The notes beneath the pieces were generated by a model that had not been told where the DNA came from, ran no database searches, and saw nothing but the letters and a program-made list of their open reading frames with translations. Both the position numbers and the translations under genes were made by a program. A stretch of 55,917 nucleotides of DNA, taken from contig NW_003109085.1 of the NCBI RefSeq assembly GCF_000003605.2, forward strand, positions 191,055-246,971, written 5' to 3'. Shown piece after piece: positions 47,760-55,917 of the stretch; within the stretch, counting starts at the first letter, position 1; each line of letters starts with the position of its first letter. This DNA comes from Saccoglossus kowalevskii. Its lineage: Eukaryota; Hemichordata; Enteropneusta; Harrimaniidae.

Positions 47760-48920
47760 TATAAATAGTATCTAGAACTAGAAATACTACGGAAAACTTT
47801 TTAAAATACGCACATGTCAAATCAAGTGACCACTGTGCATCCAATCTGTTGATCAATATACGACCTGGAGTAAGTAAAGGCCTCGTTTAGGTAAAACAAT
47901 TAAATATAGCATCTACCAACAGCAGAATGTAATTGGCTTGGCGTCCAGACGGGCCGTTCTAAGGTCTGACATTTTACATTCACAATGCATGTCGGTATAA
48001 CTGCCCTAAAAATATCATGCAGCGCGTTTTCGATTAACGGTGTCAAACTAAGAATGCATTTTTAATTACATGTGTTGCGTAGTTAGCGAGGAACCCTCGT
48101 TGTACATGGCGAGTCACGACAAATGTGAAGCTTTGAAAGGTTGATATGACTGTGTTACTGATTGATGGCATTTTTTTTGTTAAAGAAATTATATTGGTAA
48201 ATTGTGAGCATTTGTATTGTAGATGTATGTCTGAAATCACATGACTGAAACGATTATATGGATTCTGAATGCGCGTAATTGATTTGCATATATTATTTTC
48301 GAACTAAATACAAACTTGTACATATTTTTATGAATTTTTAATAAAGTAATGAATTTTTCGAAGAAAGTATAGTTTATTCAATACTTCAATGTCCTCGGCT
48401 TAAATATAATAATGATATGTATAAACGCCACAATTTGAACTAATCATTAAATTAAATATTACATTTCTCTGGAAAGGTTTTTGCGCAAAGTCATTACATG
48501 TAACATAAATGCTGCCACACATTGTGTAACGACAATGTTATTTGGGGAAAAACAAACTAACGAAAGATTGCGTAGTTGGAGTAAACAAGCTAATAAAAGT
48601 CATATCCATGGTCTACCTTATTTGCATAACAAAGAAAACATAGACTTTCTTATTGTTCCACGCTTTCCATGTTTTCTTTCACTTTCTAGTACATAGCCAA
48701 TAAAGGGGAACAGCAAAATACGTGCTAACACATGCACACGATTTCGAATTTTCACAGTGAATAAATATGTTTTACATCATATACAAATGGTAATAAACCA
48801 ATTTTCCAGTCCAATGTCAATCACACACTGACTTAGTGTTTGAAGTTCAAAAAACAAAAAAATATTTACAAATCTATTTACATCAAACATTTCGTGACTA
48901 TACCGCACATCTCTCAAATT
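47760..48920. other. Intergenic, no gene seen
   Basis: No supported frame, RNA gene or repeat apart from short A/T runs. Confidence 0.45.
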
Positions 48921-49170
48921 ACCAAATATGGGCACATCTTTTACCAAATATGGGCACATCTTTTACCAAATATAGGCACATCTTTTACCAAATATGGGCA
49001 CATCTTTTACCAAATATGGGCACATCTTTTACCAAATATGGGCACATCTTTTACCAAATATGGGCACATCTTTTACCAAATATGGGCACATCTTTTACCA
49101 AATATGGACACATCTTTTACCAAATATGGGCACATCTTTTACCAAATATGGACACATCTTTTACCAAATT
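48921..49170 (+). repeat. 22-bp minisatellite (ACCAAATATGGGCACATCTTTT)
   Basis: Eleven 22-bp units plus a partial one, nearly identical, with TAGG and TGGA variants. Because 22 is not a multiple of three, each frame reads the same 22-residue peptide over three units (HLLPNMGTSFTKYGHIFYQI). This makes a 184-codon open frame (48836-49390) that I do not accept as a gene. Confidence 0.95.
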
Positions 49171-49704
49171 TTGTCCAGGTTGGCTTAGTATTTCTTATGC
49201 GCTCATAAATAATTTTCACAATTGCCGATTACAAAAGAATATTACAGAAAAAGAACAATTTTCTATATTATTGTCTTCTTTTTGTCTTGAATTATGGCTG
49301 AAAAAAGATGAACAAAATTACAAACTATGTAATGTGTTCAACAACTCATATATGAACAATAACTTTAATAAAAATGATTTTACTTGGTAAAAAATACTTT
49401 ATTTTTCTGCATAAAAACGAAAGAATTTCACAATGTCGAAAACGGAAAGTCTTTATCACAGCTGAGTGTTAATGTTATTATTAGTGCGTACATAAGATTT
49501 AACATCCTTGTAAATTGCATGTAACATTCTGAATATTTGACTCCTCATACCCACTTTCAGAAAGACATACCAAAATCATTGAAGTTCATGAAAACAAAAT
49601 AAAATTTAGCCTTTTTTACGGGCAGTGACAATGGATCACGTCACGTTGACGTCACGTCAACCCCACGCCGACCTGAGCGGTACTCTCGTAGTCCAGCGAG
49701 GATT
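49171..49704. other. Intergenic, no gene seen
   Basis: TGACGTCA at 49647-49654, close to the insertion site of the MITE that follows. Confidence 0.45.
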
Positions 49705-49712
49705 TCTTACGA

Positions 49713-49868
49713 CAGTGGCGGATCCAGAGGGGGGCATGGCCCCCCAAACGCATGACGATTCGTATCATCTGGATTACGCATAGCTTCTCTGCGATTTTCG
49801 CTCCGTATATCTTAAGCGAAGCTTACCCCCCCCCCCGCCCCCAATACATTTTGCTGGATCCGCCACTG
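49713..49868. mobile_element. hAT-type MITE with intact ends and 8-bp target duplication
   Basis: The ends CAGTGGCGGATCCAG and CTGGATCCGCCACTG are exact inverted copies of 15 bp. The element is flanked by TCTTACGA on both sides (49705-49712 and 49869-49876), an 8-bp target site duplication as hAT transposases make. The 156-bp interior is non-coding, with G- and C-runs. Relatives are at 7469-7621 and 44591. Confidence 0.93.
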
Positions 49869-49876
49869 TCTTACGA

Positions 49877-50990
49877 TAACGATACAAGTTACATTTAGAT
49901 ACGTTAGGAATTTTCGGTGTTGGTTACATCTCTAAATCAGACTGTTTGTGCTTCCTTATACTTTACACCAATCAAAGCTCTTAAAAGTTAACAAAAACTT
50001 AATTATGTTGTTTGCGTGCCTGATCACCTCAAACGTGACGTCGTTGCTGTCGCATAAAGTGTGTGAATATTTACTCGAACATCAAAAATCATCTCTTCTG
50101 GGATACCAACGTCGTTGTAAATAGTTTTATTTTTTTGTTAATGATCGGGTGGTCATTAGCAAATTGAAAATAAAATCACAACAGTTATTCCGAGTAATCT
50201 TTACACTGTAAATAGCGAAAAAAATTTTGCTTTTGTATATAAACACTATTTAAATTCAAACGCGTGTAATTTTAAACAAAACTGTAATGTTTTAGTGTTT
50301 TTGGAGAGGTCAAAATGACCTTTTTTCAAAGTAAAATACTGAGTGTTGTACTGCGATATAAATGTTTTATTAATAAAATTACTAGTAAATATTGTGCATT
50401 TATATTTATTTATAGCTATATCATTTATAGAGACGACATTCTATACAATAACACTACATACGATGTTAATTGTTGAGTCAGGACAAGAGATTGGGCAAGT
50501 TTATTTATACCAATAAAGAACGACTCGCAATCCAATTCAATTCGCAATTCAACTCGCAATCCAAATACATGCAATGTATATTATCGTTTCCAAAAATCAT
50601 ATACAATGTTTTTTTTAAACGTTATACACCAACATAACTTATTAATGATTCGATTTGATAATACATATTTGCTTGATTATGTGATTTTCGATATGAAGTT
50701 ATTGACAAATAAAATTACTGTTGCAACTTCAACTAAGAGCGCACCACACCGTTTTACCCATAACACAGGTGTCTTACTAGAAACGACGCCGTCAATGACT
50801 AACGTTATTGTGAAGTTAAATTCGAATATTCAAGTAAGCCTCTCGCCTGCTTGAGGAACGACTTCACTGTATGACCTTGCCCACAAGGTCGTCAATTGTT
50901 ACTTCGCATAACAACAGACAAAGGTATATGACAATAGCATGGCACACAATTACGTGTGCAATCCTAGCAGTGGACGCCATTTTGATTTGA
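49877..50990. other. Intergenic, no gene seen
   Basis: No supported gene. A small CGCAATCCAA/CGCAATTCAA repetition lies near 50527-50561. Confidence 0.45.
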
Positions 50991-50999
50991 GTGACGTGG

Positions 51000-51102
51000 T
51001 TTCCGGACAGTCTTGAAGAAATCTTGAAACATCGGTGCATTCTTTATATTTGTATTGACCATAACTATAATAGAGAGAGACTCCGTCCTGAACTCCGTCC
51101 AG
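51000..51102 (+). other. Candidate non-coding 5' exon of gene F
   Basis: It ends CTCCGTCCAG followed by GTGAGCTT (donor 51103-51104). Joined to the acceptor at 51844-51845 the intron is 743 bp. TGACGT at 50992-50997 lies just upstream. The start is not defined. Confidence 0.5.
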
Positions 51103-51729
51103 GTGAGCTTATACTAAGTGTTTTGATGAGTGAAATAATATATTATATGTTTATATATGTTTTGAATTGTGAACAGTTAACATTTTTATGGCCGTTCAGG
51201 TGGTGGCGAAGTTCAAGATAATTTAACTAGTTGCTTTTCATTCACCGATGAAATAATCAATGATTTGAGAACATAAAACGGCAAAATATAGAGCCTACTT
51301 TATCTTTGTGCAGTCGCTTGGTGTCCGACATGTAAATGAACACGTACTGTTCTTACTCACCTTAAAACCCATGGAGGTCACTCTGCTCTACCTCCACGAT
51401 GTCCCTATAATGAAGGCATAATAGAATAACTTCATGCCCTAACCAAACAAAATCAAGTTTAGGATATAACTATTTGTGTTTTCAGTTATTGTACAATACT
51501 TCGACAGAAATGTTACACATTTTCTTTGTACTATTAGTATAATAGGTATGGGTGTGTCATTTACTTTCATTTTGTCGCTATTGTTATAATATACACCTCC
51601 AAACTATGTAAGTCCATGTTATTATAATGAGAGGTAGTTTCAATTGAATGCTTATATGCTTGCTTATTTTTATAATGATTATTTTTGTGTGCAAATAAAT
51701 ATATATAAATACAATCAATTAATTAATCA

Positions 51730-51754
51730 ATATATATATATATATATATATATA
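51730..51754. repeat. (TA)n microsatellite
   Basis: About 25 bp of alternating T and A in the predicted first intron of gene F. Confidence 0.9.
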
Positions 51755-51850
51755 ATGAAAACCGGCAAGTGAGAAAAAAATAAACATAAACAATAAGTTG
51801 TATGAACTTATATGTTGATATTTTTTCTACTCGGTAGACTTGCAGTCAAC

Positions 51851-52817
51851 ATGCCTTATGGAGCATACGATGATCCGTCAATTTTCAAAAGGGCCATGTT
51901 GTTCATTGTGATCGGAATCTCATTAAGCGTAGCTGGTATTATTGTTATAAGCGTTGCGATCGACTTTTTTTACATCGCCGGATGTATGATATTTGGAGGT
52001 GTTGTCATGATCGGTATTGGGGCTGTCGCTGCACACAGGTACCAGACAAACAAAAACCGAGTTCAGACGATTGCTCACAAAGAAGCCACACAGGGTACTA
52101 CAACACAGCGCATTGAATATGGACAAGGGGCTCACCTGCCTGCGTATAGTGGGCCACCAGCTCCCGCAGGCGGGTGGCAGAACGATCCGTACCCGCAAAG
52201 GTAAAGTGTCAATCAATTAAGCAGACGCACATAAACAACACTTCCAATAAAAAGGCAATATCATCTATTACTCCTCCTAGAATTCCTAATGAATTCAAAT
52301 ACCATAATAATTGTGTAGAGAGGACATTGTTTATTGGAATTATAAGACAACTGATTAGTGGTACCTATTGGTCAGCTTTTTGTTATGTGATGATGGTGTC
52401 GTAGAAACTGACTACTGTATTAACTCAGTTTAATTTAACGAATTTGATTTTGTGGGCTGCTAACAACTTAAACTGTATACTTACTGCAGATTACGCCCCC
52501 TACGACCACTAATATGCTTGTGAATATACTGACTTGGGATACATCCCAACATTTATGAAGTACGCTTCCATACTCGCAATATGCTAATGACATTTATTTT
52601 ACTTCTATACAGCTACCAACCTGGTCCGCCATTGCCTGGTACTCCGAGTCTGCCAGCCTATGGACAACCAACCGCGCCACCGTACGGACAAATGGAATAT
52701 GGACAGACAGACCAACCAGCATATGGTCAGCCATCGTATGGACAGTCGCCACCGCCCACATACGGACAAGCAGTGAGTGATCCGTATCAGCCATACACTG
52801 GCCCACCACCGCCATAA
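51851..52817 (+). CDS. Gene F: two-TM protein with PTAP, PPxY and YGQP tail
   Basis: Two coding exons, 51851-52200 and 52613-52817, give 184 residues. The ATG lies 5 nt after the acceptor GACTTGCAG (51844-51845), as in E; an in-frame TTG further upstream is intronic. The donor is CAAAG|GTAAAG and the acceptor TTCTATACAG; the intron is phase 2 in a serine codon. TM segments lie at about 15-37 and 39-62 with turn [25 protein letters not shown] and IEYGQ show that E is its closest relative, while PAYSGPPAPAGGWQNDPYP matches D. Exon 2 has PTAP 136-139, YGQP-type repeats, PPTY 164-167 and a C-terminal four-proline run. AATAAA at 53786-53791 is a distant candidate. The role is inferred as in D. Confidence 0.9.
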
Positions 52818-54359
52818 CACCATGTGCGTGGATGACAGACTGGACGATTTACATGATCCCTAACGTCACGATGACATTGGAACCCTGAGCTATCTTTTGA
52901 AGTGTGTGCAGTATGAACTGATTCTACATACGATGCATAGAAGGCACAGCTTACGGACATTGTCAGAATCGTATATCCGTCAGTTGTTCAGTTTGCAGAA
53001 ATCCTGATTATTTTAATACAGCTTTCTGAACGCACTATTTCTGTGTAGAATATCTTAGTCGTGTCATCGAATACATGCTTTGCCGTCCAGGGTGTTGCTG
53101 ACGGAATGTTCTCGAAAATGTTGGCACATTAATTAGCAGCCGATAGTTGCCGTTATTGTATTGAAAGACAAAGTGAGATGCATTATGGGAATTTGAACTT
53201 CACGGGTCTTGGCATATTTCTTGTCAAAAAGTTTGAGTAGTTTCTTTAAAGTTTAAAACTGAGCTGAACAAATTGCAATGTAAATAATTATTATACATAT
53301 TATATTATTTAAAAATGCCTGGTCTGGGTTTATTATGAACATGATATGTTGTTAGGTTACGTAATTGTCATTGGTTCACAGTGCGCATGCTCACCAGTTC
53401 GTATGTACACCAAGTTAACGTTTTTAAATTTTGATCAGACATGGACCTGACTACCATTCGAGGGCGTTTTTTTTTAGTATACGAGTAGTAGATGCGTACG
53501 AGAACGAACAAAATGATAGACTCGATAACGTACCCTGACAAAGCTGTCACGTGACACTGACACTAGTATGACCACGTAGCGTGTATTGACTCTTCAAGCG
53601 TGAAAACCTCTTGTCATAAATTAAACCTATATGACCTTTTCAACATTTTTACAACAATCTTGATCAAGATCTGTAGCCAATGAACAAAGTGTGACCAAAA
53701 TTAACAAAAAAATTGTAAGAAAATAATATACAAAATGATACAGCAAAATGTTGGTGGGAAATGAAATGAAATTCTAATTTTTTGAAATAAAGTTTCAGAA
53801 ATTTACGACTTTTTGTAAATGGCAAATTACATTATCCCAATTCAGAGTTTCTTACACTCTTCTTCTACGCCATCATGTTGACGTCACATAAGCGTCTCGA
53901 CGCTTGAGGGCACAGCTTACGGAGGGAAGTATTGTTCTGCGTTAAATTAGAATAAGTAACAAATTCATGTATATGTGTGTTTATTTTCAAATGTTTGAAT
54001 GAAAAACAAATACGAAGTATGGTCACCGACGACCAAATTAATAAAGTGTATATAATGCAGGTTAAAACAATGCCATCGTGTAATGATCTAGATGATATGG
54101 AGATCGTGGACAGCGATCATACTTTGTCATGTCGTCGACAACGAAGAGTGACGTCATTATGATGCGCAATAGAAGTGCGTGTTGATCAAACAACACTCGC
54201 CTTTTAATGTTTGGTTGTCAGGGCAGCAAGGACAAAAGAGAGTGTTCTGACAATACATGCTTTAAGGACACACAGACTGAGGCGCGGTTGTTGTATTATA
54301 TATATACACATGATTTGACCATCACAACAATGCCCATCAAACAACGCTGACGTCGCTAT
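52818..54359. other. 3' region of gene F and intergenic
   Basis: TGACGTCA occurs at 53879-53886 and 54149-54156. No further gene is supported; a 101-residue minus-strand frame at 54204-54509 overlaps the candidate 5' exon of G and looks like chance. Confidence 0.45.
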
Positions 54360-54459
54360 GGACGTAGGATTTTCGACTTCGCTGTTAGCTTTTTGAGATA
54401 ATTTGGTTGTCACAGTTTTGCTGCATTTAAAATACATTGTCACGGCGGGATAGATCAAG
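54360..54459 (+). other. Candidate non-coding 5' exon of gene G
   Basis: It ends TAGATCAAG followed by GTGAGTCG (donor 54460-54461). Joined to the acceptor at 55611-55612 the intron is 1153 bp. A CRE-like TGACGTCG lies at 54348-54355. The intron opens with a 14-bp palindrome, TCGGTTTAAACCGA (54465-54478). Confidence 0.5.
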
Positions 54460-55626
54460 GTGAGTCGGTTTAAACCGAGATTAACGGCTCCAGAATCAGT
54501 GGATTTCAAGCACGGCTCAGTTTAATCATGGAGGTAATGAACTGGTTTAATGAATCCTCGTAACCTGCAACCTACCGGGACAACCTTGGAGCTGTCGGCG
54601 TAAAACAGCCGTCCCCGGCCCGCCCGTAACCTGTATAGTCACCCGTATAGATCACCGCGAGCTGGAATATTCGTCATTGCATTTATATATGTTTGTCTTT
54701 ATCGATGACCATGTCGCCAAGCTGTCGTAGTTTGAGGGGGCGGGGTAGCGGTCACGGTAATAGTCGACAATACAGTCAAGGGAGTTAACACTGTCGGTGA
54801 TGCTATGCGGCGTGGCACTTGGGCCGAGTGACGAAACAACATTAATTTGTATCAGATTTGTATGATTTTATTTAATATAATAGACAATGTCAGAAGTAAC
54901 TTTTGAAGTTAAAATTCTTATAAAATAACAAGTGTGGGTGTACATTAGGGCTAAGCTCGGTTGTTTATTATTTATTTTCTCAAGTATGACCTCCCAGACT
55001 CATTGACTATTGATTGAAAGAACTTGCATACCGTCACCAAGTCTTCGACCACATGGAAATGTATGCATGAAACATGTCTGATTACTAGAATGTGATTACA
55101 GTGTGATTACATTGACGAAACAATGTGACAAGAGCTAGTGATCTACGATTGTTTTTTTCCCAACAATTTCAACGCTGAGGGCAGCATTCGTAGGGATCAC
55201 CACTAAACTTCAACAATGTGGCAGCCACTCCAGAGAGACAACCAATACACACAAATTTATTGCAAAAATTGACTGGACTATTTGCGGACACAACAAAAAT
55301 ACAAGTGCTTGATTTACTACCCTAGCTTACCCACTAGCAGTGGAATGATCACGATCACGAACGTGCGCCCGATTGTTGCGCAATCTCCGAAAAATTCAGT
55401 GGAATATTAATGGTACTTTTAGTTAGTCCAACTAAATTAGTTACTCAAATCATAGGTACTAACGTTAGTACCTTCCATGCTCAAATCATATACATTTATT
55501 TTCATCTAATATTTAGCAGATTTGTTATTGACATCGATTACGAAGAAGTTAATACATGTAATACGTCGGTATTTATGTATAGGAAACTCAATCCACGTTT
55601 GTCTGTTTACAGTTAACCCAGCAAAC

Positions 55627-55917
55627 ATGGACGAACACGAAGAGAATCTAGAAAGCGTGATACACGAACCTGGATATCGCGATTACGATGCCAGTAATAG
55701 AAAACGTCGTCTTCTTGGACAGATACTATTCATTCCTGGTGTACTGTTGATCATCGCTGGAATTGTTCTCTTCGTAATACTCGAAGGCCTGCCGTACATT
55801 GGCGCAATTCTTCTGCTGCTCGGACTCGGGTTGATTATTGCAGGTGTTGTTTTGTACTTCACTGCGCGCAAAAAATCCAAGGTCAACGTCATCCATAGGG
55901 TTGTACCGGCGGAAAAA
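55627..55917 (+). CDS. Gene G (partial): two-TM hairpin protein, cut by window end
   Basis: The visible part is 97 residues. The ATG (AACATGG) lies 14 nt after the acceptor CTGTTTACAG (55611-55612). The N-terminus (1-30) is acidic then basic (RKRR). TM segments lie at about 31-51 and 55-77 with turn GLPYIGA, a variant of the family F-Y-I-[AG]. TARKKSK follows, giving cytosolic ends by the positive-inside rule. The tail and any second exon lie beyond the window, so PPxY content is unknown. Confidence 0.85.
   Translation, partial: MDEHEENLESVIHEPGYRDYDASNRKRRLLGQILFIPGVLLIIAGIVLFVILEGLPYIGAILLLLGLGLIIAGVVLYFTARKKSKVNVIHRVVPAEK

Noticed and set aside
48836-49390. 184-codon open frame with 22-residue repeats
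   Set aside because: It is produced by the 22-bp minisatellite read in all three frames; all three frames are open over it, and no start context, splice sites or domain support a gene.

Overview
The window reads as nuclear DNA of an animal, most likely a marine invertebrate. It is AT-rich and gene-poor, has GT-AG introns with pyrimidine-rich acceptors, AATAAA signals and Kozak-like starts (AAGATGG, GCCATGG), carries a eukaryotic tRNA-Asp with a Pol III T-run, and is full of small inverted-repeat (MITE-like) elements, minisatellites and microsatellites. I cannot fix the phylum from sequence alone.

The genes I can support form one tandem family. Seven loci, all on the + strand, encode small two-transmembrane hairpin proteins: A (3225-3830), B (22054-23418), C (32824-33630), D (40000-41428), E (46217-47661), F (51851-52817) and G (55627 to the window end, truncated). 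B-F share one architecture: a short N-terminus, TM1, a tight turn that in C-F reads F-Y-I-[AG] (altered to FYY in B and PYI in G), a glycine-rich TM2, and a Pro/Tyr/Gly/Gln-rich tail. In all five a phase-2 intron cuts the tail at the same place, and the coding exon is preceded by an acceptor just upstream of the ATG, so each gene probably has a non-coding 5' exon. Strong candidate donors for such exons lie upstream of D, E, F and G, and less certainly B. A has the hairpin but an acidic, Ser-rich tail in a single coding exon.

The B-F tails carry PPxY motifs (ligands of WW domains such as those of NEDD4-type ubiquitin ligases). C, D and F also carry P-T-A-P, the core ligand of the TSG101 UEV domain; in C it overlaps a PPxY. 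The cluster may therefore encode membrane adaptors that recruit ubiquitin-ligase and ESCRT machinery. This is inference from motifs. ATG-to-ATG spacing falls steadily from A to G (about 18.8, 10.8, 7.2, 6.2, 5.6 and 3.8 kb), and the array probably continues past the right edge.

Layout: 1-3.1 kb intergenic with a MITE; 3.2-3.9 gene A; 4-11.4 intergenic with a tRNA-Asp gene and MITEs; 11.47-14.1 a large 35/36-bp satellite; 14.2-21.9 candidate 5' exon and long intron of B with repeats; 22-23.9 gene B; 24-31 repeat-rich, with a degenerate zinc-binding-like ORF near 29.7-30.1; 31.3-33.7 gene C; 33.7-34.3 a long minus-strand open frame with an Ig-like look; 35-39.9 MITEs and simple repeats; 38.5-41.4 gene D; 42-45 foldback elements; 45.3-47.8 gene E; 48-50.9 minisatellite and a hAT-type MITE with target duplication; 51-52.8 gene F; 54.4-55.9 gene G.

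TGACGTCA, the palindromic CRE/ATF core, occurs 16 times by my reading, far above the roughly one expected by composition.
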